From NCBI GenBank assembly GCA_003024785.1, contig PUQB01000923.1, positions 1 through 64,000 on the forward strand: a DNA stretch of 64,000 bases, read 5' to 3'. The notes beneath the pieces were generated by a model, which did no database searches, was not told the origin of the DNA, and worked only from the letters and a program-made list of their open reading frames with translations. Shown here piece after piece: positions 1 through 14,729 of the stretch (positions are counted from its first letter, which is position 1; every line of letters begins with the position of its first letter). A program made the position numbers and the translations under genes. This DNA comes from Selaginella tamariscina. Its lineage: Eukaryota; Streptophyta; Lycopodiopsida; Selaginellales; Selaginellaceae.

Positions 1-790
1 GGAGTCACTATCACAGTAAAAGGATTCAAATATAGGATATCCTTGCTTGTCCTACAAAAAGAAGAAAAGGATACTGTTTATACTATGTTCTTAGCCAGAC
101 TATGGATTAAGTCTGATAAGGTTATTCAGAATGGAAGAACAGGAAAGATGATGGTAGAAGAAGGAGAAGGAAAACCAATGATTATAATCATACTAAAAGG
201 TATGTTAAAAAGGAAATCCGACCTCTTGTTTTAGAAGGATGTGATTGGTTTAATGGGCTAGATAATCAGGAAGAAGTAAAATCCTGAAAGCATATCCTAA
301 CTTAAAGGTCTTAACAAATATTGACCTTCACGTAGTGCTGAAAGGAAAGAAAACTGTTCAGCAGAAGAAAACGACAGACCTGAATTAAGGAAAAGTTTTA
401 TAAGGCAATCCTGTATAAGATTGATTTGCAGGAACAACCTTCAGAGTATACATATGTGTATACCACAATCCTTTAAAGCAAGTGAATATAAACACAGAAA
501 AGAAGCCAAAGGAACATGAAGGAAAAACTATTCAGGAACAGGAAAAGAAAGCAAATGCTGATCCTAAGGAACAGATGCAGAAATCAAGTGCTGCAACTTA
601 AGGTATCAACTTCCAACCAAGAACTTAGGAAAGTGAAGAACAACTTTTGGAAGTATAAAGGAGAGAATCCAACAGTACCATGAAGATCAACATCCAAAGG
701 AAGGAGTAGGATAGTTGCCGTGAGGACACAGCAACGAATAAGGAGGGGGCAGTGTTAAAGGTAAAATATTAGGAGCATAGGACATCCTAC
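1..790 (+). mobile_element. Remnant of an LTR retroelement (fossil)
   Basis: The first 230 bases read as a peptide with a segment (MFLARLWIKSDKV) that resembles the stretch after the aspartic protease in plant Ty3-like polyproteins, typically written L-G-R-P-W-L-K-x-A-K-V. Near 735-753 a purine run (GGAGGGGGCAG) is followed by TGTTA, which looks like a polypurine tract next to the start of an LTR. The rest is purine-rich, broken sequence without a continuous frame. I treat it as an old, heavily decayed scrap whose other end lies outside the window. The family call is weak. Confidence 0.35.
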
Positions 791-891
791 TGTGAGAGAA
801 TAAGGGTAGGAAGGTCTGTAGTAACATGGAAGGAAAGGCTGTGAAGAAGGAAAATCCTTACCGAGAGGAAAGGTGCATAAGGAAAAGGAAG

Positions 892-1892
<1,001 letters not shown>

Positions 1893-1954
1893 TTAAGTTT
1901 CTTCAAATAAGCTAACATAAGAAGAACACGACCAAACAAAAGTATGTGTGTGTG

Positions 1955-2430
<476 letters not shown>

Positions 2431-2626
2431 GGATTGTAAAAGTCAGCCCAACTAAGGCAAATTGAAGTGTGTGTGAGAGAGGGAGGGTCATATGCCCACA
2501 TGGTACACATTCATGTTCGAATACCACAATATTCACCGATGATGGCCATGGCTAGTTCACAATATTATGCAATATGACCGATGAGAGTTTACGTGTTAAA
2601 ACTTGTATGCTTGTTTGTTTTGCCAG

Positions 2627-2781
2627 GCGATACATTTGCGTGGTTAGTCAAGGGTATATTTAAAATAGATACGCTAGGATCCAATGGCACATTAATTATG
2701 TGCATGTTTGTTCAACCACAGCAAAAGAGGTTATGGTACTTTGTAGCTCCGCCATCACAACCAAACACCAAAGATGATTAA
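2627..2781 (+). other. Possible exon of an unrecognised gene
   Basis: A pyrimidine-rich stretch ending TTTTGCCAG precedes an open frame starting GDTFAWLVKGIFKIDTLGSN and ending at TAA (2779-2781), which is followed by GGTAATATG, donor-like. The codon pattern looks coding and the acceptor is good, but I do not recognise the peptide and find no partner exon. It sits directly upstream of the acidic/Dof-like pseudogene and may once have belonged to the same transcript. Confidence 0.25.
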
Positions 2782-2787
2782 GGTAAT

Positions 2788-3600
2788 ATGAGAGATGAGA
2801 GAGAGAGATTCATCTTACTCATTTGGGTAGGTGCCGCTGATGAAGACGACCCATATGTGGATCCAACAGTATGGGGGCATCTAGAAAACCACATTGCAAC
2901 ACAACCAAGTTCTTTGCACTGGGGTGAGTTTGTGGAACCTCCTCCTAAGAAAAGAAGGAAATACATTAAGTCTATGGTTGACTTAATACATGACGGGCGT
3001 GTTGGGATTACAAAGATCTACCGCCATGGTTAATTGTGGGTGAATAGACATGAAAGGGAAATGAGGGTGGGAGCATGGAAAAGGCTGAAGAGGCGATGAA
3101 GGGAGTTCCTGTGGAGATGAAAAGGGGGGTAACGTGGATGCTTTGGATGAAAAGTGCAACAAGGTGAAGAGTGAGGAGGTAGAGGTAGAGGCGCATTCAA
3201 ATGACACTATGAATGAGTTTGATGGGTTATTTGAGGAGGATGAGGAGGCAGAGGGCAACAAGGACGAGTTTGATCTTTTGTTGGAGAGGAGATCAAGGGT
3301 GAAGAAGAGGTAACTAGAGGGAAAAGGGTAAGAATAAAGCAATTGAGGGTGGGAAAGAACATTAAGAAAAAAAAGAAAGACATTCGGAGATGGAAAAGTT
3401 AATACAAGAGGCTAAAGCGTTGTGGCCAAGCCAGATACCATGTAAATACCATGGAGTTAAAAATTGTACTAAGTTTTACAACGTTAACAACGGCAATTTG
3501 ACTAGGCCTAGATACAAATGCAAAATAAATAAAAGCCGTTGGACACATTCAATGTTGGGCCAGGATCATGTTTTGGAAATATCCTCAAGATTATGACAAG
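2788..3600 (+). pseudogene. Acidic/Dof-like gene copy 1, decayed
   Basis: The first frame (2788-3033) contains VDPTVWGHLE, GEFVEPPPKKRRKY and HDGRVGI. The same three blocks occur in the acidic-protein genes at 20.7, 22.8 and 55.0 kb (VDPIVWGHLE, GEFSEPPAKIKR, YDGRVAV), so it belongs to that family. Other frames continue with an acidic stretch (about 3190-3260) and, at 3390-3596, a peptide with TKFYNVNNGNLTRPRYKCK followed by SRWTHSMLG. That matches the plant Dof zinc finger (consensus TKFCYYNNYNxxQPRxFCxxC, RYWTxGG), but three of the four zinc cysteines are lost. The coding region changes frame several times, so this is a pseudogene. A second copy lies at 6.33-7.13 kb. Confidence 0.6.
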
Positions 3601-3839
3601 AAGGTATCACGAGCTTGAAAAGGAGCTAGTGTGAATACTATGTTTTAGACCATTTGGATATGAAATGATATTTGATTTTTAAAAGAATTATACTTATGCT
3701 TTCACATGCTTTGTACATATAAGTATATTATATATTCATATATTTTTATTAAATGTATTGTTCTTAAATGAATAAAGAAAAACACATCTCTTTTATTTTT
3801 AAGAGAATTTTATACACACTATTATGTAGCATTTAAGAA

Positions 3840-4130
3840 AAGTTTTGGAATGTAGAAAAATAATAATACATTATATATTAATTGGATATTATGAAATCTA
3901 TATAGGCATATATTGGATTTATTAAAATCTCATATTGATCTTTATATTAGCTATTTTTAGGGATTTATTACATGAAGATAGCCTTCATATATTATTGTAT
4001 ATAAATCAATTATTAAAGATGAATATATAACAAATACAATCATTTTAGTTTAATGAGGGCTACATAATGTTTAAATTTCACATATTTCCACTATTGTTTC
4101 TTGTTTTAAATTTTTTAAATCCTATAGGCT
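3840..4130. repeat. Inverted repeat, arm 1 (arm 2 about 7660-7900)
   Basis: The arm contains ATTAAAGATG..., GAGGGCTACATA and CACATATTTCCACTAT, all found in reverse complement at 7660-7900 in the matching order. The arms enclose about 3.5 kb that includes the macrodomain pseudogene and the second acidic/Dof-like copy. Divergence is considerable, so the event is old. Confidence 0.5.
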
Positions 4131-4280
4131 TTTGTGAGGTCTTTGGAGCACTCACTTTCTTTCTCCTTCTTATAAATAGGACCGACTGTGTGTATTATGC
4201 GAGATACTGGCAACTTAAATCCTTTGGAAATTAAAATGCATAAGAAAATATTTTACTTTCTCTTGCACACACATGCAAAC

Positions 4281-4635
4281 TTATAGTGTGTCAATTGCCC
4301 CACCATTAGCACAATGGACGTCAGGAGATATCTCTTGCAATCCTTCACAAGCGGCACGCAGCTCAGGTCCAACAGCACGATGGATTGCTAATAAATAATA
4401 GGTGACATGGAATAAGTGTGAGAAACGTGTAAAATAATATTATATTATAGAAGTGTATATACTCCATCAACACACCACCCCAAGCATCCTTTATTAGCAG
4501 CATTTACAATGGCGTCTGTTGTGCCATTCACGCACCATTTGGTGATGTCTCCAAAGTTAATAGCGAGCGTGCAAGAATCGGTGATTTTAAATCAAGCCCG
4601 AATGGTTGGTCTTGGTTTTGATCCCATTTTAGTTC
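4281..4635 (-). pseudogene. Macrodomain (ADP-ribose-binding) protein, two-exon remnant
   Basis: Read on the minus strand, 4635-4462 ends with INFGDITKWCVNGTTDAIVN followed by AANKGCLGWCVDG, and 4387-4281 gives AIHRAVGPELRAACEGLQE followed by CANGG. These line up in order with the macrodomain consensus (GDIT..., DAIVNAAN, GGGGVDGAIH, GPEL...). The family binds or hydrolyses ADP-ribose derivatives. Decay is evident: an in-frame stop precedes the first conserved strand, the glycine-rich binding loop has lost several glycines, the junction after VDG no longer offers a clean GT donor in the right phase, and a stop follows the second exon at 4281-4283. No downstream exons are seen. Confidence 0.7.
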
Positions 4636-4639
4636 CTAA

Positions 4640-5856
4640 GGAAAAGAAAAAAGAAAGAGAGAATAATTTATGCGTACATGGTGCCGTGGGAGAGAAATGA
4701 AAAGAATATACCTTGTTCTAGTTTTGGGTGTGAAATTTTCTCCTCTTTACATCATCCTTGTATGATGTACAACGCATCCTTTTAGGAGATCCCATAACAT
4801 ACAGATATGATGAAATCCCTATAATACTTCCCTATTTATATGCACATTTGTGTGTGCATTTACGCCGTTGGTTCTATATCTTGAACCTAGAAACAACAGC
4901 GTGGAATTCGAATAAACATGGTATGGTATTTTCCCATTTGTGCTGATTCCATGTGATGTCAGCTGGTTACTGCTCAAGATGGCATGTTAGTTATATAAAT
5001 GTGTCCCATCCATGGTACATAATGTAGGTAAATACATATACACAATGATCCCCACATTTATACACACAACGAGCTTCCTCTAATTACTACTTCATGCACT
5101 GGTTTACATATAATGCATACATATATACATATAAGCATATGTATACAATAAACATAGATTTATATATTTACAACTCCTTGCATGCTGATGGTACTTGATG
5201 TTCATACTCAAATTTTATAGCACATATAAAAACACTAAAAAACAATACATATCATGAAAAGGGAGAGTCGGATGGGAACACAGAATTACGGGCTACTGCT
5301 GTAATATTGATCTTTTACAATGATTATTTTATATTAAAGTATATATTGGTAACCTCATACTGAGGTTTTTACACACATATGCACACACAATATAGGAATG
5401 TATAAATGTATGTGCATGTTTAATAATCATGTTTGTGTATACATAGAATACAACAATGTACAATTTTATGATTCTAATGATTCCATGTACATATATAAAT
5501 ACATATATTAGGTGGAAGTATGGTATTTATTGCTTACGGCTTTTCAATATATATTAATCACAACCACGTTAACAGTCAAATGTTTAAACAACACATTGCA
5601 TTGTGTGTAATAATCAAAGTCAATTGTTCAAGCCCAAAAAGTAAATATATTTACAAACTTTTCAAATTTTGTACAATGAAATTTTTATATTGACATTACT
5701 ACAGTTCTCTCTCTTCAGTATGATGTGTATGCATGAAGTAAATCTTTTGTCTTTATTAAAACAATTTATTCAATTTACATTAAGTATGAGACATCGGAAG
5801 GGATAAAGTAAATCAATTCTCATGTGCAAACATTATTTTAAGGTTTGCACTCATTG

Positions 5857-5901
<45 letters not shown>

Positions 5902-6190
5902 GTTATTGTGACCTATTTACAAATAAATAAATTAGGGTCTTATTTAAATTATATTATGTATATGTGTGTGTGTGTGTATCTATTATACATACGCAAAAAA
6001 ATAACTACTTTTTTACTTACAAAATTTTTCATTAAATATTTATGTTAAATGTATATTATATTAAGTTATTGTTATTTTTCTTTTTATATTGCATATTCAA
6101 AGAGGTTTCTTTTGTAATTAAGTTCCATTGTGCTAACAATTCAAATTCGACGTTGAGTCCACGTTGCGGCTATTCAAGTCTAAGTAAAGG
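4640..6190. other. AT-rich stretch with no supportable gene
   Basis: I see only short frames, a TA microsatellite at about 5860-5895 and low-complexity AT-rich DNA. No motif, tRNA or conserved exon was recognised. Confidence 0.6.
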
Positions 6191-6329
6191 CCTCTCTTGG
6201 GTGGTTTAATTCCAAAAGACATGGCCTTCAGCAAGTACGTGAAGGAAGGCTTTGTCCACATCTTTTGTCAATGTAAAAGTTTTTCTATGGTGCTTCTCAA
6301 GCTCTCTTGGAGCTTGATATCGGCCTCTA

Positions 6330-7130
6330 AATCCATATGTGGATTCAAACATCTTGAAAACCATGTTGCAGCACAACCAAGTTCTTTGCATTGGGGTGAG
6401 TTTGTGGAACCTCCTCCAAGAAAAGAAGGAATACATTAATTATATGATTGACTTAATATGGATGGGTGTGTTGGGGATTCCAATGATCCACTGCCATGGT
6501 TAAATGTGGGGAAATGAGGGTGGGAGCATGGAAAAAGCTGAAGAGGTGATGAAGGAGTTCCTTAGAGATAAAAAGGGAGGTAGCATGGATGAAAAGTGCA
6601 ACAAGGTGGAGCGTGAGGAGGTAGAGGTAAAGTGGCATTCAAACGAAACTATGGGGCATTCAAAAGACAATTATGATACTATGAATGAGTTTGATTGGTT
6701 ATTTGTAGAGGATGAGGAGGTAGAGGGCAAGAAAAATGCATTTCATCTTTTGTTGGTTGGAGACAAGATTAAAGGTGAAGAAGAGGTAACTAGATGGGGA
6801 AAGGGTTAAAATAAAGTAATTAAGGGTTGGAAGTACATTAAAAAGAAGAAGAAAAAAATCCCAAATTAAAAAAAGTTAATACAGGAGGCTAAAGCGTGAG
6901 GCCAGACCAAGTACTATTAAATACTACAGAGTTGAAAGTTGTACTTATGTAACGAATACTAAATATAGTGAGAAACAACCCTGCTTAGTGCATTTGAGTG
7001 TTAAGGTAGTCCAGCCATTCAATAGATGCTTGATTATAATCTTGTCATTGGAGTATCCTCAAGAACATGTCAAGATTTAAGAAGGTATCATGACCTAAGA
7101 AGTTAATGTGAATACAATGTTTTAACCATT
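6330..7130 (+). pseudogene. Acidic/Dof-like gene copy 2, decayed
   Basis: The sequence is parallel to copy 1 at 2.79-3.60 kb: HLENHVAAQPSSLHWGEFVE (6349-6408) and then an acidic frame (6504-6809) with MEKAEEVMKEFL, MDEKCNKVEREEVEVKWHS and MNEFDWLFVEDEEVEGKK. The longer intact acidic frame here shows what copy 1 encoded before decay. The Dof-like block survives only as eroded sequence around 6900-7010, where the spacing of the copy-1 nucleotides can still be followed. Not expected to encode a working protein. Confidence 0.6.
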
Positions 7131-7659
7131 TGGATATAAAATGGTATTTGATTTTTAATAAAGAATTATACTTTACATGCTTTGTACACAAAGTATATAT
7201 GTTCGTAATATTTTCTTTAAATGTATTGTTCTTAAATGAATAAAAAACACATCAAAACATATCTTTTTAGATTTTTATGATTAAGAAAAACACTTAAAAT
7301 TAACATTAATTTAACATTGTAAATCATAATAACCATGTGCCATGCTTTACTATTTCTTAAATATTTTTAAATAGGAAATGTCATTTATATTCAATTGGAA
7401 TTTCTATAAATCTATTTTTTTCACCTAAAATGTTTAATTCTTAACATGTACAAGTTAAATTGTAGATGGAAAGCAGAGAAATCTAATTTCTAACTTAATA
7501 TTTAAAAATTTAATTTTTATTCATATGCATAACCTAGTTAATCCCAACTTATTTGAAATTAAATATAATATTCATGACAATATTAAATGTGAACATCCCA
7601 TTTATATATGTAATATATTTAAAATAATAAAGCATGGTAAGTTTAATTATGGAATTTTT

Positions 7660-7900
7660 ATTTTTTTTTAAAAAGACAAAAGCAAGAGTCCATAGTGGAA
7701 ATATGTGAAGTTTGAACATATGTAGCCCTCGTTAAATTGTATATGATTATTTCGTTATATCATCTTTAATAATTATGACTTTTATACAATATATAAAAGG
7801 CTATCTTTAATGAGATTTTTATAGGTCTAGTATATGCATAATATAGATTTATAATATACAATTAATATATAATGTATTACATTGTAAATCTTATTTTTTA
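7660..7900. repeat. Inverted repeat, arm 2 (arm 1 about 3840-4130)
   Basis: The reverse complement reproduces the ordered landmarks of arm 1, including GAGGGCTACATA and CACATATTTCCACTAT. Confidence 0.5.
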
Positions 7901-9680
7901 TTCCAGCCTAATTATGAATATTGTTCTTTTTAAGTTTTTAAATGTTGAGAATTCCCAACACTAAATATTAAATAGTCTCTATAACTAGGAACATTGTAAT
8001 GCATGTGTGGTATGTGTGGTATTTGTGGATATCTACTCACATTTATATCAAACATTAATAGTGGAGACAAGGTGTTGTTAAGACTAAATTGTTTTACAAC
8101 ACTAATTGTATTGGTGGTCGCCCCATACTATAGGAGCTAGAACGGAATTTTATGAAATAATGAATGTCTAAAATTAAGATTTTAAAAGATCTTAATGTAA
8201 TAGAGAAGAGATAATACTATGAAGAATGAATAAGAAGAAAGTATATATTATGTTTATATAAAGGTATATAGTATAATAATCAGTATTCATGAATCCCTTT
8301 CTATATTTATTTATACCCTTATTTTTAATAGATATTATAACTTTTTTAAAATCTTATCCAATTAGTTATTAACTTTCTCACTATGTTATAATAATTAATT
8401 CCCTATTAAAGAACGCATTTGAATATAACAATGAAATACTCCCAAAGGAGTTAGTTATCATAACACCCTTAGGAGAACTCTCGTCTTTTCACCATAATAT
8501 ATGTTATTTTTATATTTTTCTCAATCCTTCAAAAAAAACACATGTAAATTTGAACTTCTATGTTGATTAAATTACTATAACGTGTTTGTCTATTACTAAT
8601 TAAGAGATGGTGCTTTTGACGTTTTTAGTATTTTAACAAAATTAATGTCATATTTTGTTTTGTTCCATGCTATATACTTAGAAACTTAATAATCAAGCAC
8701 ACATCCTTAATACATGATACTCATACTCATACCATGAAGTTGATTTGTTTTTTGTGTTTATGTTGGTGTATAAGACACATTATACACACAAGTACATACT
8801 TAAAACATACTTCACATAGTTGTGGGTGTTGTATAGTTAACAAGAAACTATAATTTATGTGTATACATAAGTTCGTACACATACCCAGATATGTATTATT
8901 GTTTTTATATCTATCAAAATAAATATATATACCAATAGTACCAATATTACTAGTGAACATTAATTCAAATGTACACATATAATTTATACATACACACATA
9001 ATGATTATTTATGTACACATAAATCATGGCCAGTGTGTTTGATTTTTATTCATCAACCAATCACTCACTCATGCTATATTATCCTTTCTACATCATCATT
9101 ACAAATTTGTAACGACGTTAAAATATATCTATATGAATATATATTTAAATATATATTTCATAGATATACACACATATATACTTGAGAAATTCAAACTGAC
9201 ATTATTAAATTTGGCAAAATATTATATGAAACAATACAAAAGTAACGTAAGTCTTCAAGCATGTACAATATAAATACAGATTTGTGTAACACAAAATGTA
9301 AATTATGAAAAACTATAATTATTATGGTGATTATATGTAATCACATATATATAGAACTAATCACACATATATAACTTTGGGCAGCTTTATGGCATATACA
9401 TGATAATTAAAGTGTTGTAACACACGATTATAGACATATTTTAAACTATTATGTAGATAATTATTAATAAAATTGAATATACAAAGGGTAATAGTATTAT
9501 CTATTATCATTTTTATTTTTATATAATAATAGTATAAAAATGAATAATTGTATGAATAATAATAAAATAAATTTACAATTTAAGACAAATTATTCTCATA
9601 CACAGTAAATTAAATATATAATGTAGCTGTAGATTATTAAATGGCAAGAAAATTAATAAAAAATATAGATGACGCATTCA
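7900..9680. other. AT-rich intergenic DNA, nothing recognised
   Basis: Homopolymer runs, TA/CA-rich tracts and short chance frames only. No exon with both plausible splice sites and a recognisable peptide was found. Confidence 0.6.
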
Positions 9681-9684
9681 AAGT

Positions 9685-9985
9685 GTGCATGCGTGTTATA
9701 TCAGTCCGTGAGACTGCATACGAAACCTGTATATGATGTCAAACATGTATATAAAATGAATACAAGACTTTTTATTAAATCATAATCAACATTTAAACTC
9801 TACTATAGCTAAAGGTTAAAAGAATATCTTCTAGTTATGCATAATATATATTCATTCACCACAGACGAGAATGATTACTTACAATAATGTTACGTATAAT
9901 ATGTATTATGTACAATAACGTATATACATTAGCTATTTTATAAATTATTTATAAATTAAATCCTTAACCCAGTTGTTATTCTATA
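9685..9985. repeat. Direct repeat, copy 2 (copy 1 about 1955-2430)
   Basis: Carries AATGAATACAAGACTTTTTA, ATGCATAATATATATTCATT and the following ACGTATATACATTA, in the same order as copy 1 but without the long TA tract. Confidence 0.6.
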
Positions 9986-10381
9986 CAAAATAAAAACATA
10001 TACATATATTAAGTATGTGTATATATCCAATCCCCATCAATTAGTGAAGATTGCATTTACTCCTCAAAATAATTAAAGTAATTATTTGATAAATAAATCA
10101 CTAAGTAGGCTTGCACACACACATATCCTTGTTCTGGAGGACATGACATTTCCACATGTCCATTATATGTATCTCGAAATCTCTGCAAACATAGTTTATC
10201 ATCAACTCGTGCATGTGTGTGTGTGTGTGTGTGTGGTGTGTTGTGCGCGTGTGAAACTAATATCTTCACCAGCACAATATTGTATACCGTAATTAATTTA
10301 TAATATTAACTAAACCTCTTTTCTCAATGTTTCACGGGATCTTCTTGGCTAGTTATTTTGAAACTGTTGTGTGTGAAATAT

Positions 10382-13300
10382 TCATTCAGAGTCTGTTGAA
10401 TGTGTGGCCTCTGGTGTAGTAAGTCCGGACATGAGACAGACCCTCTCGTCAATTCTACAAAGCTGTTCACGTAACCTTTTCTCACGTCGCCACCTCGCAT
10501 TCCCCTGTGCGTTTCACATGATACAGTATAAACCACACACACCAACACACACACACACATGTGGCGGACATACATATGAATGTGTGTACCACACAGCATA
10601 TGTATACACTACACATGTACGTATATGCGCTCTTAAAAGTGTGTGTCAGTAACATACATACACCTAACACACACATATGTGCAGGGATCGTTGAACTTAG
10701 CAGTGATGTGTGTGTGTGTGTTTAGTATTGCCAAAAATACAGTATGTATACGTATACACAGATGTTACGGTTTCGGGTTCTAAAGCAGAATCTATACTTA
10801 AGCAACGAGCTCCAACAACAACACACACACACACACAGCTCCACGCGTATGCACAGCATGCATGTACACACCTGTTCTTGCCATAACTGTTTCCCAAACC
10901 GAGCTCCAACAGTTAACACAAAAGCTGCCAAGACCATCTTCTCTTGCTTGTTTGTTACCCGCTTCAATACTCCTGTTACACAAAACATAGTTTGTATATA
11001 TCTTCTACACACACAACGTACACTCATACACACATATTATCATATATATTACACACTATAATACTATAATCGTATATATACACACGCACACGCACACAAG
11101 CACCGTAGCGAGCTGATCTCTTGAGCATGTCCAGTAATGTACGCAAACCGAAGGCTCCTGATACAAGTCCTGCTGCAACTACAAAGTCCTTAAACATTGT
11201 CCACCATGAATAACTTGTTTTCTTTCCATCTAAACACCCTCGCAATCCCTGCACAATATTTTCAACCATTAGTATATCATATAAAACCATTCATACATAT
11301 ATATAAAAAAAGCACACACACGCACACACCCACACCCACACACACACACACACATGTGATATATATAAACATAAACATATATATTAAACTAGTTACATCA
11401 CATATGTGCAACAGACATACATTACATGTGTCTGCAAGTTATACACACACACACACCAGAAAAGAGAGAATCATACATGTTTATTCAAATAATATAATAT
11501 AACGTGACACATAAATACGACCACATACATTCACGCACTCACACACACACACGCACCTTAACATCATCACGAAGAACACCAAGGTTATGTCGCATAATAG
11601 CAGCAGAACATTGTAGAGCCCTTAACTCCCTTGTGTTCATCTCTGCTAACGTGGCAATTATTTCTGCATTTTGATCATTTAAGTTCTTCCTGCGAATATC
11701 ATCTTCATTTAAATTCTTAATTGGAATATCCTCATTGGAACTCTTAATTCGAATATCCTCTTCTACAGTTGTAGATCCTGCCGATGCCACGTCATCACAG
11801 GGATTATGCTTCTTGTGTAGACACCAATGAGGTTTTCTCTCATTATTATTTCTCAAATTTATATCTTTTTTCTCCTGTTTTTCCACGTCTTCCTGTTATT
11901 AATAATAGCATAATATTAATATTATTTATACAATATATATACTATTATTCGACGATTTATCAATATAGTCACTATTACGGAATCTGATATAGGCAGTACA
12001 CTATTAAACTATAACCCCTTAATCTCTTGAAATTAACTCTATAATTTAACATCTTATCTTACATGTATAGAAATACATATATAATATATTGTATTTAAGT
12101 TTACCTTCTTCCTTATTCTTTGGACAGGAGCTTTAGTTGAAGAATTCCAAGTTTTAGGTACTTTGTTCGAATCATTGGACTTCTCGCGAACAACTGCTTT
12201 TCTAGCCTTATTAATGTTGTTTTTTTCAACTTTAACCTGTAATAAACATATTAAAAATTATTAAATAAAAAAAATAAACGTTAATAATTTATTACCTATC
12301 TATGTTATATGAGTATTAAAAAGCTAATTTAGTAACTAATGTTTATTTTCGATATTATTACCGGTTTACGACACTTATTCGTCCTTAATTCAGAGGTATC
12401 TGCACCAATCTCACTTAACAAAATATCTTCTTTATAAGACTCCCTCTTATTTAGTTTTCCACGTCCAATGCCACTACTACACACGCTTCCATCTAATATT
12501 ATGAATTATTAGTCTTATTTTTTTTAAACTAAAATATAAATTGATTATTAGTAATATAAATGTATATATCCATATCATATCTTATAATCTTGGTAGCTTA
12601 TTATTAATTATTAATGTTTAAAACTAAATATATGGAGATACTTGCAATCAAACTGTTTAAATTATATTTATTAAAATTTATCTTAATGTTTAAATTAAAT
12701 GTAGTAATAAAGTTTAAATAAAAATAATAATATATATTAATATTTATACCTCCACTGCAGCTCTGGTAAGTGGACTCCTCCAGACTATGTTCCAAGCTAC
12801 AATTCTTCATATTATAATCTTCTAATATAATATTCTCGCAGATGCCACATGTATCGAACTCCAGATTCCTAGAATATCCTTGGGAATCTGTAATATCTTT
12901 CATGTGTAATAAACACCTGGCACTGGAATATACTGTTTGCTTTGGTATATTCTCCTCGTCTGAGTTGCTTGAGCAGCTGCTTATTACCACCTATCAAATC
13001 TATATTTAAACTTTCATAACGTATAATGTATTTAACATATGTACGTGTATTTATACAGTTGTTCATAACCTAATGTGTATTTAATACGGCATTTATGTTA
13101 ACTTTATACTTGCATGAATTTTCTACATATGTATGTCTAATGTGTGTATATATGGTGTCATCTATATATACAGCAGATATGATATAGAGGCGTACAGTAT
13201 CTGTATATAGTATTGTATCTTACAAATGCATAGATATTACGTTTCAATTCCCGATCTGTATGTACATTGTGTGTAGGTTTCTACACTTGTGTGTGTGTGT

Positions 13301-13804
13301 TTACCGATTATTACGTGTTTATGTATTTCTATATGCTTGTGTATAACATACCTACATATACGTATTTGCGGATTATAATGCAGTCAAATAACGTATACAT
13401 ATTTCACATTGTGTTTCCAGAGCTCAAATATATAACATGTTGTATACGATGGCAATAATATTGTCGATAAGCGTATAAATAAACATGGATTATGAGACAG
13501 CACTGTTACGCATATATACAGTATATACGATGTATATATACATATAGTGAATAATATATGCGACACATATGACATAAATGCGTATAATGTATATATACAC
13601 AGTTACGTAATGGTGTATTACGGGCATCATACTTAATTGCCGTGTACATATGCACTGTGTGCATGTACATGTCTATATATATATTATAATATATATATAT
13701 ATATATATATATTGAATATAGATGCGTTTAATGTGTAAATGCACATTTACGTATTGTCTATATATTATACTTCAGTTTGTATAACTATGTATATACCTGA
13801 ATGC

Positions 13805-13863
<59 letters not shown>

Positions 13864-14355
13864 AGTGTTATCTGGAAGGGTTCCAGGAATTGCGTTCATT
13901 TCAAGCATCTTCTGTTCTGCTGTTCTCCAACCAGCTGGAAGTGCTTTATTAACCTTAAACTCGTCTGCTTTAAGCTCGTTTACTTCATATAATGGACTCC
14001 ATATAATCTGTGTTTCCAAAGGAATATCCTCTTCAGCAGAACACGAATATGCTGGAAATATTACTTGCTTCTGTGGCTGGAATACGTTCGTATTCTGAAA
14101 ATTTTAAATGAATTATTATTAATAGCACGAGGTTTATGTACGTTCATAGAAGTTTTTATATCAGTTTCATTTATTTATATTGGTTTTCAAATGTACATAA
14201 CATGAAACAAATATATATAAACATTATACACATATATAATGTTATATAAGTGTGTGTACCACTCGTGCTATATAGCCATATAAAACGTCGTCGTTTTTAA
14301 GGGCCCCCATTCCACTACTTCTCTCCTTTAAACGTGTACAATAGTCTCTCCACAT
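10382..14355 (-). CDS. Nine-exon gene for an unrecognised, probably membrane-anchored protein (511 aa)
   Basis: Exons on the minus strand, 5' to 3': 14355-14260, 14094-13864, 12990-12750, 12492-12362, 12236-12105, 11892-11557, 11248-11104, 10972-10872 and 10504-10382. All junctions have GT/AG ends, the phases agree and the total is 512 codons including the stop. An in-frame stop lies just upstream of the chosen ATG (MWRDYCTRLKERSS). Exon 2 has a conserved-looking block (KVNKALPAGWRTAEQKMLEM). The middle is serine-, acid- and lysine-rich and looks disordered. Exon 6 ends in a helix (NTRELRALQCSAAIMRHNLG). Exons 7 and 8 each hold a hydrophobic segment (FVVAAGLVSGAFGLRTLL; MVLAAFVLTVGARFG), and the C terminus is a charged helix (WRREKRLREQLCRIDER). 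I do not recognise the family. Its introns are long and microsatellite-rich, like those of the neighbouring omega-amidase gene on the same strand. Confidence 0.65.
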
Positions 14356-14729
14356 TAGTTACTTCATTCATTTACTGAAAAATCAAAAATTTCAAAAATA
14401 GTTAAATAAATATTAAGATTTGATAATGTAATAGCTAAAAAAAGTAATTCTTTAAGCTGATTATATATACATATAAGTGTACGCACATCAATGAATACAT
14501 ACACACACACACACATACGCACACACCTCTTAAAGTGCTGAAATCCGCTAAGTACGGTCACCTACACAAACAAGCTAGGTGGAGGTGATAACCTTGACAG
14601 TTAAACCAACCACGGTAGAATATTCCGTAAGGAATATACATGGGAATATGCCAAGTACAAACCACCAAATATAAATCAAGGAATTTATTTGAAGGTAAAA
14701 TACCAGACTTTACACCTTTGTTACGTCTA

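Noticed and set aside
13739-14098. Plus-strand frame across the GT/GA microsatellite
   Set aside because: It is the shadow of exon 2 of the minus-strand nine-exon gene plus simple repeats.
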